Below, piece after piece: positions 30,761-39,464 of a stretch of DNA of 64,000 nt. Within the stretch, counting starts at the first letter, position 1. Each line of letters opens with the position of its first letter. The notes beneath the pieces are model-generated. The model searched no databases and had not been told where the DNA came from. It was given only the letters and a program-made list of their open reading frames with translations. A program made the translations under genes and the position numbers. Source of the stretch: Enterobacter sp. C2 (GTDB lineage Bacteria; Pseudomonadota; Gammaproteobacteria; Enterobacterales; Enterobacteriaceae); assembly GCF_019880405.1 (NCBI RefSeq), contig NZ_CP082269.1, positions 1,240,001-1,304,000 on the forward strand. Reading direction: 5' to 3'.

Positions 30761-30836
30761 GGGTCGTTAGCTCAGTTGGTAGAGCAGTTGACTTTTAATC
30801 AATTGGTCGCAGGTTCGAGCCCTGCACGACCCACCA
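30761..30836 (+). tRNA. tRNA-Lys (anticodon TTT), variant T-loop
   Basis: Identical to the other lysine tRNAs here except that the T-loop reads TTCGAGC rather than TTCGAAT. That is the T-loop of the preceding tRNA-Val, suggesting local gene conversion. It lies only 3 bases after tRNA-Val. Confidence 0.98.
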
Positions 30837-30884
30837 CTTTCTGGTGGTACCGAGTAAAATAATCTTCGAAGTCAGCACCCGAAT

Positions 30885-30960
30885 GGGTCGTTAGCTCAGT
30901 TGGTAGAGCAGTTGACTTTTAATCAATTGGTCGCAGGTTCGAATCCTGCACGACCCACCA
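30885..30960 (+). tRNA. tRNA-Lys (anticodon TTT)
   Basis: A 76-base copy identical to the first lysine tRNA, with encoded CCA. It is separated from its neighbours by a 48-base and a 23-base spacer. Confidence 0.98.
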
Positions 30961-30983
30961 CTTCGAAGAGAGTTCCCCAAAAG

Positions 30984-31059
30984 GGGTCGTTAGCTCAGTT
31001 GGTAGAGCAGTTGACTTTTAATCAATTGGTCGCAGGTTCGAATCCTGCACGACCCACCA
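30984..31059 (+). tRNA. tRNA-Lys (anticodon TTT), last of array
   Basis: A 76-base copy identical to the first lysine tRNA. Its last 20 bases plus flank are repeated at 31143-31162, so this gene's 3' end is duplicated downstream. The E. coli array carries seven tRNAs here (with a second Val and two more Lys); this one has five. Confidence 0.98.
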
Positions 31060-31162
31060 ATTTCAACATAAAAAAATAGATGTTGAACGTGAAGGATAAC
31101 GTTGCGTCAGCAACGGCCCGTAGGGCGAGGCGAAGCCGAGTCATCCTGCACGACCCACCAAT
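31042..31162 (+). repeat. duplicated tRNA-Lys 3' end flanking a structured element
   Basis: Twenty bases (31042-31061), the T-arm and acceptor 3' half of the last tRNA-Lys, recur exactly at 31143-31162. The 81 bases between hold an 8-bp hairpin (31062-31069 with 31080-31087) and a cloverleaf-like fold: AGGAT/ATCCT (31093-31097 with 31143-31147) closing three short hairpins at 31100-31115, 31116-31126 and 31129-31137. It could be an attachment-site remnant or a tRNA-linked repeat family. Confidence 0.7.
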
Positions 31163-31164
31163 GC

Positions 31165-31193
31165 AAAAAAGCGCCCTAAAGGCGCTTTTTTGC
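31165..31193 (+). terminator. terminator of the tRNA operon
   Basis: AAAAAAGCGCC (31165-31175) pairs with GGCGCTTTTTT (31181-31191) around CTAAA: a strong intrinsic terminator that works in either direction. It lies immediately after the duplicated tRNA end. Confidence 0.92.
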
Positions 31194-31228
31194 TATCTGC
31201 GATATGCCATTTTCACAGCACTGCTTTT

Positions 31229-31303
31229 GTAGGTCGGGCAAGCACAGCGCCGCCCGACACAGCGACATACTGCCGGGTGGCGCTACGCTTACCCGGCCTA
31301 CGG
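31229..31303. repeat. REP pair (BIME) downstream of the tRNA operon
   Basis: Two REP-type palindromes lie in tandem: TCGGGC/GCCCGA (31234-31257) and GCCGGGT/ACCCGGC (31272-31297), with the usual GTAGG/CCTAC flanks. They separate the tRNA operon from the minus-strand gene pair. Confidence 0.75.
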
Positions 31304-31305
31304 CG

Positions 31306-31758
31306 TCATCGCCGGTCATCTGCCAGCGGCTCATTGTAAGGGCTTCTATATACCTGTACAAAAGTTCCTTTTTCAGACAGTAAGTTAGCAACCGTAACTA
31401 CATCTGTAGTCATGGGGTTTCGCCAGCAATCCGCTTCAACATCACAGGATTTTTGGAGCTTATAGCCTGAGGAGGTTAAGTAGTCCCGAATGGCTTTCGT
31501 TTCTGTCACATTGTAAAACGTTAAGGTAAAAACATGCGCCTCAGGGCCACTAACATTTGAAAAATCAAAGGCATACTGAGTAGAGATTCTGGGCATATTT
31601 TTCAACAGTTCTGGCGTATAAAATTCGTACTCTCTTTTTTCTTGCTCGGTGTAATGCGCAGAACTAGCAAACTCCATTTTCACGTAAGGCCAGCCAATAG
31701 TGAGCACGATAACGCCTAAGAGAACAGCGATAACTAGCCTTATTAAACTCTTCTTCAT
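31306..31758 (-). CDS. uncharacterised membrane-anchored protein, possible immunity partner
   Basis: A 150-residue protein not recognised as a named family. It has one N-terminal hydrophobic segment (about 5-27) with positively charged residues before it, so the remaining 120 residues probably face the periplasm. Two cysteines (CDVEADC, about 105-111) could form a disulfide there. Its ATG overlaps the stop of the upstream gene by 4 bases, so it is made together with that protein. Topology and coupling fit an immunity protein guarding the periplasm, but this is inference. The pair sits next to a tRNA array in a gap not occupied in E. coli K-12. Confidence 0.7.
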   Translation of the reverse strand: MKKSLIRLVIAVLLGVIVLTIGWPYVKMEFASSAHYTEQEKREYEFYTPELLKNMPRISTQYAFDFSNVSGPEAHVFTLTFYNVTETKAIRDYLTSSGYKLQKSCDVEADCWRNPMTTDVVTVANLLSEKGTFVQVYRSPYNEPLADDRR

Positions 31759-32459
31759 AGTCCTTCTCTGTCATTGCTGGCACCTAAAATTGCAAGGGTC
31801 TTGCCATGTTGCGGCATGATCACATTACCTGATTGAAAATCATTATAAGGAGAAACGGTACGCATAAACGGCGGAAGCAGCCCTTTACGTGGGCGTGAAT
31901 GAGGGGATTTGTCTGGATCGGGAAACAGCAGGGGCTGGAAAGTTTCATTTTTCCAGGAGCCAATTTTGCCATAGTAATCCCATCGCTTCAGTGCCTCAGT
32001 CTTACTTACCGGGCGAAGCATGCTGAAGGGGTTTTGAATAGATACCACGCGATAGAATCCCAGCAAGTCAGACACCAAATCTTCGCCGCTGTAGCTACTA
32101 TCAGTCACCCAATTATTGGGAAACTGACCCTGGAAGGCTTCGAATTTCCTCGCTACTGTCATCATCATTGCTAACGCTATACTTTTCTGCTCCCAGTCAG
32201 GCCGTCCATGTTTGATTCTCCATGTAAGCAACTTTCCAGAACGGAAAATACTATATGGAGTAGTCATGCCCTGAGAATACCTTACCTCATAGTACTCTTT
32301 CCCAGATGTTTCTCCTCGACTAAAATTATTGAGCAGCTGCCGAATATCTGCACCCTGGGCATGCCCGAGATCCACCCACCCAAGCACCTCTGTATATATC
32401 AAGCCACTTTTTTGACCCGGTGCATCCTTTCCATCAATTATTTGAGATCGTTTACTCAT
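31755..32459 (-). CDS. uncharacterised protein, DUF4056-like, possible effector
   Basis: A 234-residue protein without signal peptide or membrane helix. Two blocks recall the DUF4056 family: a YTEVLGWVDLGHAQG segment near residue 24 (conserved D..H) and SSYSGEDLVSDLLGFY near residue 120 (S.ED..S..LG). The start at 32459 (MSKRSQIIDG) has GGAG at 9 bases spacing; an upstream ATG at 32474 has its purine run directly adjacent and is less likely. It is coupled by a 4-base overlap to a membrane-anchored partner. An orphan secreted toxin with its immunity protein is one reading; a housekeeping envelope function cannot be excluded. The family match is from memory of motifs. Confidence 0.65.
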   Translation of the reverse strand: MSKRSQIIDGKDAPGQKSGLIYTEVLGWVDLGHAQGADIRQLLNNFSRGETSGKEYYEVRYSQGMTTPYSIFRSGKLLTWRIKHGRPDWEQKSIALAMMMTVARKFEAFQGQFPNNWVTDSSYSGEDLVSDLLGFYRVVSIQNPFSMLRPVSKTEALKRWDYYGKIGSWKNETFQPLLFPDPDKSPHSRPRKGLLPPFMRTVSPYNDFQSGNVIMPQHGKTLAILGASNDREGL

Positions 32460-32717
32460 CCTGATTGTCTCCATCCTCTGCTAAAACCCTTCGCTCTATC
32501 CATCATGCCAATTAGCCGTCCTTATTTACCTACTTTAAGTGCGGTCTTTGGGGGCAGGGCCTTTTATCATTGGAGGGTTTAGCATTGCGCCTAATTGATG
32601 TGACTTTTGCTCTGCGTTCCGCTATCTTGTTTAGTATATAAAACACAAATGCCTCATCCTCCGTCAGACAGCGTAGGTCAGGGTATTATTGTTAAGTCAG
32701 CAAAACGAGAAAGCATG
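32460..32717. promoter_or_regulatory. divergent promoter region, with NadR box ahead of nadA
   Basis: A gene-free stretch between the minus-strand pair and nadA. A NadR-box-like site TGTTTA-N6-AAAACA lies at 32628-32645, one base off the TGTTTA-N6-TAAACA consensus. NadR represses nadA-pnuC and nadB when NAD is plentiful. No other site is recognised. Confidence 0.7.
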
Positions 32718-33758
32718 ATGAGCGTAATGTTCGATCCTGAAGCTACGATTTACCCCTTCCCGCCTAAGCCGCGCCCGCTGAGCCTCGACGAAAAAGCGTT
32801 TTATCGCGAAAAGATCAAAAGGCTACTGAAGGAGCGGGATGCGGTTATGGTGGCCCACTACTATACCGATCCAGAGATCCAGCAGCTTGCCGAGGAGACC
32901 GGCGGCTGTATCTCTGATTCCTTAGAGATGGCGCGCTTTGGGGCGAAGCATCCTGCCTCCACGCTGCTGGTGGCTGGGGTTCGCTTTATGGGCGAGACCG
33001 CTAAAATCCTCAGCCCGGAAAAAACCATTCTTATGCCTACGCTCGATGCCGAGTGCTCCCTCGATCTTGGCTGCCCCATTGAAGCGTTCAGCGCCTTCTG
33101 CGATGCGCACCCGGACCGCACCGTCGTGGTCTACGCCAATACCTCGGCCGCTGTTAAGGCGCGCGCGGACTGGGTCGTGACATCCAGCATCGCCGTTGAG
33201 CTGATTGAGCATCTGGATAGCCTTGGTGAGAAGATCATCTGGGCACCAGATCGCCATCTCGGCAGCTATGTGCAGAAACAGACCGGGGCCGATATCCTCT
33301 GCTGGCAGGGCGCGTGCATCGTCCACGACGAGTTTAAAACCCAGGCGCTGGCGCGCATGAAAGCGCTCTATCCTGACGCGGCTGTTCTGGTTCACCCTGA
33401 GTCACCGCAGGCGGTAGTGGATATGGCTGACGCCGTGGGCTCAACCAGCCAGCTGATCAACGCGGCCAAAACGCTGCCGCATCCGCAGCTTATTGTCGCC
33501 ACCGATCGCGGTATCTTTTACAAAATGCAGCAGGCTGTTCCGGGGAAAGAGCTGCTGGAAGCGCCTACCGCCGGTGAGGGCGCAACCTGTCGCAGCTGCG
33601 CGCACTGCCCGTGGATGGCCATGAACGGCCTTCAGGCTATCGCTGAGGGGCTGGAGAAGGGCGGCGCGCTGCACGAGATCCATGTCGATGCAAAACTGCG
33701 TGAAGGGGCGCTGCTGCCGCTGAATCGCATGCTGGATTTTGCTGCAACGCTGCGTTAA
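32718..33758 (+). CDS. nadA: quinolinate synthase NadA
   Basis: [4Fe-4S] enzyme that condenses iminoaspartate with dihydroxyacetone phosphate to quinolinate, the second step of de novo NAD synthesis. The 346-residue product carries the three cluster cysteines at E. coli positions (Cys113, Cys200 and Cys297 in the CRSCAHC motif). Start at 32718 (MSVMFDPE); an adjacent ATG at 32715 and a longer open frame to 32607 are not supported by homologues. It is followed by pnuC in the same direction. Confidence 0.97.
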   Translation: MSVMFDPEATIYPFPPKPRPLSLDEKAFYREKIKRLLKERDAVMVAHYYTDPEIQQLAEETGGCISDSLEMARFGAKHPASTLLVAGVRFMGETAKILSPEKTILMPTLDAECSLDLGCPIEAFSAFCDAHPDRTVVVYANTSAAVKARADWVVTSSIAVELIEHLDSLGEKIIWAPDRHLGSYVQKQTGADILCWQGACIVHDEFKTQALARMKALYPDAAVLVHPESPQAVVDMADAVGSTSQLINAAKTLPHPQLIVATDRGIFYKMQQAVPGKELLEAPTAGEGATCRSCAHCPWMAMNGLQAIAEGLEKGGALHEIHVDAKLREGALLPLNRMLDFAATLR

Positions 33759-33824
33759 TTACGTACCGTGCGATAACGGCTATGATTGTTAAGACAATTT
33801 CACTTTTCAATATGCGGGGCAGAA

Positions 33825-34544
33825 ATGGATTTTTTTAGTACGCAGAATATTTTGGTTCACATACCGCTGGGGGCTGGCGGTTACGATCTCTCGTGGATCG
33901 AAGCGGTGGGTACCCTTGCTGGCCTGCTGTGCATCTGGCTCGCCAGCCTGGAGAAGATTAGCAATTACGCCTTTGGTTTAATCAACGTGACGCTGTTTGC
34001 GGTGATCTTTTTCCAGATCCAGCTCTATGCGAGCCTGCTTCTTCAGCTCTTCTTCTTTGCGGCCAACATCTATGGTTGGTATGCCTGGTCGCGGCAAACG
34101 ACGCAGAACGAGGCCGTGCTGCAAATTCGCTGGCTACCGCGCGGCAAGGCGATTGTCTGGCTGGTTGTCTGCGCCCTGGCAATTGCCCTGATGACCCTGT
34201 TTATCGATCCGGTGTTTACCTTCCTGACCCGTATTGCGGTCTCGATTATGCAGGCGCTGGGTTTAAACGTGGCGATGCCTGTGCTACAACCCGATGCCTT
34301 CCCGTTCTGGGACGCCTGCCTGATGGTGCTGTCGATCGTGGCAATGGTGCTGATGACCCGCAAATACGTTGAGAACTGGCTATTGTGGGTTGTGGTAAAC
34401 GTGATTAGCGTAGTGATCTTTGCTCTGCAGGGGGTCTACGCCATGTCGCTGGAGTACCTGATCCTGACCTTTATTGCGCTAAACGGTAGCCGGATGTGGA
34501 TAAACAGCGCGCGGGAACGAGGCTCACGCGCGCTGGTCGGCTAG
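33825..34544 (+). CDS. pnuC: nicotinamide riboside transporter PnuC
   Basis: Inner-membrane facilitator for nicotinamide riboside, acting in NAD salvage. The 239-residue product has about seven membrane helices and is close to E. coli throughout, including [13 protein letters not shown]. The start at 33825 (MDFFSTQN) gives the E. coli length. It lies 66 bases after nadA, so both are probably under NadR. Its last 4 bases overlap the convergent zitB stop. Confidence 0.96.
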   Translation: MDFFSTQNILVHIPLGAGGYDLSWIEAVGTLAGLLCIWLASLEKISNYAFGLINVTLFAVIFFQIQLYASLLLQLFFFAANIYGWYAWSRQTTQNEAVLQIRWLPRGKAIVWLVVCALAIALMTLFIDPVFTFLTRIAVSIMQALGLNVAMPVLQPDAFPFWDACLMVLSIVAMVLMTRKYVENWLLWVVVNVISVVIFALQGVYAMSLEYLILTFIALNGSRMWINSARERGSRALVG

Positions 34545-35485
34545 TGGTGATGATGATGGGCGTGACCGGAGGGCAGGGTATTGAGATCGCACTCCGGTCC
34601 GCTGCAGGGACGGTACTCCATCTGGATCGTCACGTGTGAAATCTCATAGTGATGGATCAGAAAGTGCTGGATGCGTTCCAGGAGCGCATCATGATCGTGC
34701 GGGGGGATCACCTGCACGTGCAGGGTCATCACCGACTTCTCTCCTACCGTCCAGACGTGCACATGGTGCACGTCACGCACTTCCGGGATATCACGGCGCA
34801 GATGGCGGCGCAGCGCGGCAATATCCAGCGATACCGGTGCGCTCTCCAGTAGTTCATTTACGCTCTCTTTAAGCAGCGTCCAGGCGCTACGCAGCACCAG
34901 GCAAGAGACCAGCACCGACAGTATCGGGTCAACCGGCGTCCAGCCTGTCCACAGGATCACCAGCGCAGCCACAATCGCCCCGACGGAGCCGAGCAGATCG
35001 CCTAAAACATGGAGCGCGGCGGCCCGCACGTTCAGGTTTTTCTCTTCACTGCCGCGATGCAGGATCCAGAAAGAGACGATGTTAGCGACGAGTCCCGCTA
35101 TGGCAATGCCCAGCATCGTGAAGCCCGCCACCGGCTGCGGATGATAGAAGCGCACAATCGCTTCCCAGACAATCATAAAGGTGATGACGACCAGCGCCAG
35201 GGCATTAACGAACGCCGCCAGGGTAGTGAGCCGCAGCCAGCCGAAGGTGCGTTGGTCACTCGGGGGACGACGGGCAAAGCGCACGGCGAGCAGAGCAAAG
35301 AGCAGGGCAGCTGCATCGGTAAGCATATGACCCGCGTCTGCCAGCAGCGCCAGCGAGCCGGAGATAAGGCCGCCAACGACTTCGACCACCATAAACAGGG
35401 CAGTGACGCTAAAGGCTAATAGCAAACGACGGGCGTTGCCATCATGGTGTTTAGAAGGAGAAGCGTGTGAGTGGTGATGCGCCAT
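34541..35485 (-). CDS. zitB: zinc efflux transporter ZitB (cation diffusion facilitator)
   Basis: Zn2+/H+ antiporter of the CDF family in the inner membrane. The 314 residues contain six membrane helices, the metal-site motifs [11 protein letters not shown] and [11 protein letters not shown], and a cytoplasmic C-terminal domain. Both ends are histidine-rich ([14 protein letters not shown] and a C-terminal run of His), which probably buffer zinc. Convergent with pnuC. Confidence 0.95.
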   Translation of the reverse strand: MAHHHSHASPSKHHDGNARRLLLAFSVTALFMVVEVVGGLISGSLALLADAGHMLTDAAALLFALLAVRFARRPPSDQRTFGWLRLTTLAAFVNALALVVITFMIVWEAIVRFYHPQPVAGFTMLGIAIAGLVANIVSFWILHRGSEEKNLNVRAAALHVLGDLLGSVGAIVAALVILWTGWTPVDPILSVLVSCLVLRSAWTLLKESVNELLESAPVSLDIAALRRHLRRDIPEVRDVHHVHVWTVGEKSVMTLHVQVIPPHDHDALLERIQHFLIHHYEISHVTIQMEYRPCSGPECDLNTLPSGHAHHHHH

Positions 35486-35551
35486 GAGTTTTATTCCATT
35501 TTATATATTCTCAGCGACTTACATCATTGCAGATTTTTATTTCCTCGCCAC

Positions 35552-35580
35552 AAAAAAATAAGGAGAGCCTTAGCTCTCCT
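35552..35580 (-). terminator. terminator downstream of ybgS
   Basis: AGGAGAG (35561-35567) pairs with CTCTCCT (35574-35580); reading the minus strand, the hairpin is followed by TTATTTTTTT. It lies 20 bases after the ybgS stop. Confidence 0.85.
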
Positions 35581-35599
35581 CATTGTCACATCAGGGTAA

Positions 35600-36049
35600 T
35601 TACTGTGAAGTGCCGTCGGTTTTAGTATCAACGTCATTGTTCATACCATCACCCGTTTCGACTTTTTTATTCACGTCCGGGCAGCGACCGTCTTTACACA
35701 TGCTGTTTTTATGGATGTCATCTTTATCCATATGCTGGCCGTCAGCGCTGGTAGAAGCTCCGCCGTTAGAGTGCAGCATCCCGCCGGTAGAGGTGCCGGT
35801 AGCGCTTCCGGTTGCAGTACCGGTAGTGTTAGTCCCGGTTGAGCCAGTGGCTGCGTTGGTATTACCGGTATTGATATCGTTATTGTTTACGGTATTAGGC
35901 TGCAGATTCTCTTTAGCACCTGGTGCTACGGCCCCGGCGTCTGCGGCAGCGTTAGCTGCACCGTTGCTGTTAGATGCTGCGAGTGCTGCGCCGCTAGCCA
36001 GAGTCAGGGTAGTCGTCAGTAAAATTGTGGCCAGTTTATTCATTTTCAT
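35600..36049 (-). CDS. ybgS: YbgS-family periplasmic protein
   Basis: A small secreted protein of unknown function. The 149-residue precursor has a clear signal peptide (MKMNKLATI to GAALA, about 24 residues). Its C-terminus ([13 protein letters not shown] to KTDGT) is nearly identical to E. coli YbgS. The middle carries an extra low-complexity Thr/Gly/Ser/Ala/Asn stretch (about residues 55-90), making it longer than the 126-residue E. coli protein. Start at 36049 by homology; the frame is open further upstream without support. Confidence 0.88.
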   Translation of the reverse strand: MKMNKLATILLTTTLTLASGAALAASNSNGAANAAADAGAVAPGAKENLQPNTVNNNDINTGNTNAATGSTGTNTTGTATGSATGTSTGGMLHSNGGASTSADGQHMDKDDIHKNSMCKDGRCPDVNKKVETGDGMNNDVDTKTDGTSQ

Positions 36050-36280
36050 AATCGTGCTCCTGTTCTCGTCATTACATTGGATAGCGATATCCAACAGTGC
36101 AGATGCGAAACGGAATATTCGCTCAGTAGTGAAAGATGCCAATTCTTCCTGAAAAGGTAGAGTGGAATCTGGATAAAAAATAAAATCAAAGTGGTTACAG
36201 GTAAAAAGTTTAGCCACGTTGCCAGCGTTCGCTAGCGGCTAACCCTTTTTTATCACTTTTCAGGAATATTCCGTACTGAG

Positions 36281-36298
36281 TGTAAAAGCCCGTTTACA
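36281..36298 (+). promoter_or_regulatory. TyrR box upstream of aroG
   Basis: A perfect TGTAAA-N6-TTTACA palindrome, 72 bases before the aroG start. In E. coli TyrR with phenylalanine represses aroG through such a box. Confidence 0.9.
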
Positions 36299-36369
36299 CT
36301 TCCTGACTGAGCCGTTAGATTGGAGGGATTGCACTCTCTGACATAAGTATGGCGAACGCTGGAACGATC

Positions 36370-37422
36370 ATGAATTATCAGAACGACGATTTACGCATTA
36401 AAGAGATTAATGAACTGTTACCCCCTGTCGCGCTGCTGGAGAAATTCCCGGCGACGGAGACCGCAGCCAATACGGTTTCTCACGCCCGTAAGGCTATCCA
36501 TAAGATCCTCAAAGGCAGCGACGACCGCCTGCTGGTGGTGATCGGGCCATGCTCCATTCATGACCCTGCCGCGGCCAAAGAGTATGCCGCTCGCCTGTTG
36601 ACGCTGCGTGAAGAGCTGAAGGGCGAGCTTGAGATCGTGATGCGCGTCTATTTTGAAAAGCCGCGCACCACCGTGGGCTGGAAAGGGCTGATTAACGATC
36701 CGCACATGGATAACAGCTTCCAGATCAACGACGGTCTGCGCATTGCTCGCAAGCTGCTGCTGGAGATTAACGACAGCGGCCTGCCTGCGGCGGGGGAGTT
36801 CCTTGATATGATCACCCCGCAGTACCTTGCCGATCTGATGAGCTGGGGCGCAATTGGCGCACGCACTACAGAATCTCAGGTGCATCGCGAGCTGGCGTCC
36901 GGGCTATCCTGCCCGGTGGGCTTCAAAAACGGTACCGACGGCACTATTAAGGTGGCGATTGACGCGATTAACGCTGCCGGCGCGCCGCACTGCTTCCTCT
37001 CCGTCACCAAGTGGGGCCACTCGGCGATTGTGAATACCAGCGGCAACGGCGATTGCCATATCATTCTGCGCGGCGGTAAAGAGCCGAACTACAGTGCGAA
37101 GCACGTTGCCGACGTGAAGCAGGGGCTGGAAAAAGCCGGCCTGGCACCGCAGGTGATGATTGACTTCAGCCACGCTAACTCCAGCAAGCAGTTCAAGAAG
37201 CAGATGACCGTGGGTGAAGATGTCTGTCAGCAGATTGCTGGCGGGGAGAAAGCGGTGATTGGCGTGATGATTGAGAGCCATCTGGTTGAAGGCAACCAGA
37301 GCCTGGAGAGCGGTGAGCCGCTGGTCTATGGCAAGAGCGTAACGGATGCCTGTATCGGCTGGGAAGATACCGACGCTATTCTGCGCCAATTGGCCAACGC
37401 GGTGAAAGCGCGTCGCGGTTGA
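36370..37422 (+). CDS. aroG: DAHP synthase, phenylalanine-sensitive AroG
   Basis: Condenses phosphoenolpyruvate and erythrose 4-phosphate to 3-deoxy-D-arabino-heptulosonate 7-phosphate, the first step of aromatic amino acid synthesis; feedback-inhibited by phenylalanine. The 350-residue TIM-barrel protein has the GPCSIHDP and KPRTTVGWKG motifs and is colinear with E. coli AroG. The start at 36370 (MNYQNDDLR) fits the family; the frame is open to 36349. Confidence 0.98.
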   Translation: MNYQNDDLRIKEINELLPPVALLEKFPATETAANTVSHARKAIHKILKGSDDRLLVVIGPCSIHDPAAAKEYAARLLTLREELKGELEIVMRVYFEKPRTTVGWKGLINDPHMDNSFQINDGLRIARKLLLEINDSGLPAAGEFLDMITPQYLADLMSWGAIGARTTESQVHRELASGLSCPVGFKNGTDGTIKVAIDAINAAGAPHCFLSVTKWGHSAIVNTSGNGDCHIILRGGKEPNYSAKHVADVKQGLEKAGLAPQVMIDFSHANSSKQFKKQMTVGEDVCQQIAGGEKAVIGVMIESHLVEGNQSLESGEPLVYGKSVTDACIGWEDTDAILRQLANAVKARRG

Positions 37423-37429
37423 TAATCAT

Positions 37430-37454
37430 GCCCGGCAGCACTATGCCGCCGGGC
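37430..37454. repeat. REP-like hairpin between aroG and gpmA
   Basis: GCCCGGC (37430-37436) pairs with GCCGGGC (37448-37454) in the 41-base gap between the convergent aroG and gpmA. It may stabilise or end both transcripts. Confidence 0.6.
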
Positions 37455-37463
37455 AATCTTGCA

Positions 37464-38216
37464 TTACTTCGCTTTACCCTGGTTTGCTACCGCCGCCGCT
37501 TTTGCAGCGATTTCGTCAGCGTTGCCCAGATAGTAGTGTTTGATCGGCTTGAAGTTTTCGTCAAACTCATACACCAGCGGCACGCCAGTCGGGATGTTCA
37601 GCTCAAGGATCTCATCTTCACCCATATCGTCCAGGTACTTCACCAGCGCACGCAGGGAGTTACCGTGAGCGGCAATGATCACGCGCTCGCCGCTTTTCAG
37701 GCGCGGCAGAATGGTTTCATTCCAGTAAGGGATCACACGGTCGATGGTCAGCGCCAGGCTCTCGGTCAGCGGCAGTTCCTGCTCGGTCAGAGATGCGTAA
37801 CGCGGATCGTGACCCGGGAAGCGCTCGTCGTCTTTGGTCAGCGCCGGCGGAGTCACCGCGAAGCCGCGACGCCACTGCTTAACCTGCTCGTCACCGTACT
37901 TCTCAGCGGTTTCCGCTTTGTTCAGGCCCTGCAGCGCACCGTAGTGACGCTCGTTCAATTTCCAGGATTTCTCTACCGGCAGCCAGGCCTGATCGAGTTC
38001 ATCAAGGACGTTCCACAGGGTGTGGATGGCGCGTTTCAGCACGGAAGTGTAGGCAAAATCAAAGCTGAAGCCTTCTTCTTTCAGCAGCTTACCTGCTGAT
38101 TTTGCTTCGCTCACGCCTTTCTCGGACAGGTCAACATCGTACCAGCCGGTGAAGCGGTTTTCGTTGTTCCACTGGCTTTCGCCATGACGAACCAGAACGA
38201 GCTTAGTAACAGCCAT
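37464..38216 (-). CDS. gpmA: 2,3-bisphosphoglycerate-dependent phosphoglycerate mutase GpmA
   Basis: Glycolytic enzyme interconverting 3- and 2-phosphoglycerate through a phosphohistidine. The 250-residue product has the histidine-phosphatase motif [10 protein letters not shown] with His11 and the second histidine in IAAHGNSLR. Length and sequence match E. coli. A candidate Fur site lies upstream. Confidence 0.98.
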   Translation of the reverse strand: MAVTKLVLVRHGESQWNNENRFTGWYDVDLSEKGVSEAKSAGKLLKEEGFSFDFAYTSVLKRAIHTLWNVLDELDQAWLPVEKSWKLNERHYGALQGLNKAETAEKYGDEQVKQWRRGFAVTPPALTKDDERFPGHDPRYASLTEQELPLTESLALTIDRVIPYWNETILPRLKSGERVIIAAHGNSLRALVKYLDDMGEDEILELNIPTGVPLVYEFDENFKPIKHYYLGNADEIAAKAAAVANQGKAK

Positions 38217-38241
38217 ACTCTCTCCTTAATAAACCTGATTG

Positions 38242-38263
38242 AATGATAACAATTCTCATTATA
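38242..38263 (-). promoter_or_regulatory. candidate Fur box upstream of gpmA
   Basis: An AT-rich dyad (AATGATAAC to TCTCATTAT) lies about 30 bases ahead of the gpmA start and resembles the Fur consensus GATAATGATAATCATTATC with mismatches. E. coli gpmA is reported to be iron- and Fur-responsive, which supports the call. Confidence 0.5.
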
Positions 38264-38391
38264 TTGCCGAGGCGACGCCAGCAGCAACGCATAACCATTA
38301 CCATAGCGAAAATAGTGGCGCAGTGTAAGGTGCTTGTGAAATCGGGGTTAGGATTTTGTCGGTAAACGGTGCTTATTTCAGCAGGATGCGC

Positions 38392-38417
38392 AAAAAAAGC
38401 CCCGTTAAAACGGGGCT
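38392..38417 (-). terminator. terminator of the gal operon
   Basis: On the minus strand AGCCCCGTT pairs with AACGGGGCT and is followed by seven T residues, just after the galM stop. Confidence 0.92.
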
Positions 38418-38423
38418 GTACAA

Positions 38424-39464
38424 CTACTGCGGAATAAACTGATATTCGGTAACGCTCACATACTCCGCGCCGGGGTGCAGGGTGACATCAGGCTGCGGAT
38501 ACTCCGGATGGTTCGGGCTGTCCGGCAGGAATTCGCTCTCCAGAGCCAGACCCTGATACGCGCTGTACTCGCCCTGCTCGCGGGCCGGGGTGCCTTCGAG
38601 ATAGTTGCCGGAGTAGAACTGCAGCGCTGGCGCGGTAGTATAGACGCTCATCTGCAGCTTCTTATCCGCCGACCAGAGGTGCGCCGCAGGCTGGCTGAGA
38701 TCGCCCTTCGCCTGGAGCAGGAAGGCGTGATCGTAACCCTTCACCTTCCGCTGATCGTCATCCTGTAAAAAATCATCCGCGATGGTTTTCGGCTGGCGGA
38801 AGTCGAAGCTGGTACCTTCAACCGCTTTCAGCTCCTGGTAAGGAATACCGGTCTCATCCACCGGCAGGTACGCATCGGCCAGCAGCTGCAGCTGATGGTC
38901 TCGCACGTCCGACTGCACGCCATTAAGGTTGAAATAGGCGTGATTGGTCAGGTTTACCGGGCAGGGTTTATCCACGGTGGCGCGGTACTCAATCGCAATG
39001 CGATTATCCTCCGTCAAACGGAAGAGGGCGCTGGCATTCAGGTTGCCAGGATAACCCTGGTCGCCGTCGGGGGATGTCAGGCTCAGCAGCGCTTCGCTGT
39101 CATTCTTACGCACGATGCGCCAGCGGCGCTTATCAAAGCCTTCAGGCCCGCCGTGAAGCTGGTTTTCGCCCTGGCTCGGCAGCAGCGAGTAGCTCTGACC
39201 GTCAAGGGTGAAGCGGCTTTTGGCGATGCGGTTGGCATAGCGGCCAACCGATGCGCCCAGATAGGCGGTCTGCTCCACGTAGCGCTGAGGCGTATTGCAA
39301 CCCAGCAGCGTTTCACGCACCGAGCCGTCGGGCATCGGCACACGGGCAGAGAGCAGGGTCGCGCCCCAGTCCATCAGGGTAACCACTATCCCCGCGTCGT
39401 TGCGCAGGGTGATTAAGCGATATGCCAGCCCGTCAGGGGCCAGCGCAGGGGTTTCGTTTAGCAC
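38424..39464 (-). CDS. galM: galactose mutarotase (aldose 1-epimerase) GalM
   Basis: Interconverts alpha- and beta-D-galactose, feeding the alpha form to GalK. The 346-residue protein has the catalytic histidine context [10 protein letters not shown] and the family GGPEGFDKR motif. Last gene of galETKM; its start overlaps the galK end by 7 bases. Confidence 0.97.
   Translation of the reverse strand: MLNETPALAPDGLAYRLITLRNDAGIVVTLMDWGATLLSARVPMPDGSVRETLLGCNTPQRYVEQTAYLGASVGRYANRIAKSRFTLDGQSYSLLPSQGENQLHGGPEGFDKRRWRIVRKNDSEALLSLTSPDGDQGYPGNLNASALFRLTEDNRIAIEYRATVDKPCPVNLTNHAYFNLNGVQSDVRDHQLQLLADAYLPVDETGIPYQELKAVEGTSFDFRQPKTIADDFLQDDDQRKVKGYDHAFLLQAKGDLSQPAAHLWSADKKLQMSVYTTAPALQFYSGNYLEGTPAREQGEYSAYQGLALESEFLPDSPNHPEYPQPDVTLHPGAEYVSVTEYQFIPQ

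Noticed and set aside
30579-31059. Regularly spaced identical units suggesting a CRISPR-like array
   Set aside because: The units are 76-base tRNA genes with anticodons and CCA ends; spacers are irregular and no cas genes are present.
32607-32717. N-terminal extension of nadA by 37 codons
   Set aside because: The extra segment includes the NadR box and promoter, lacks homology, and the conserved protein starts at 32718.
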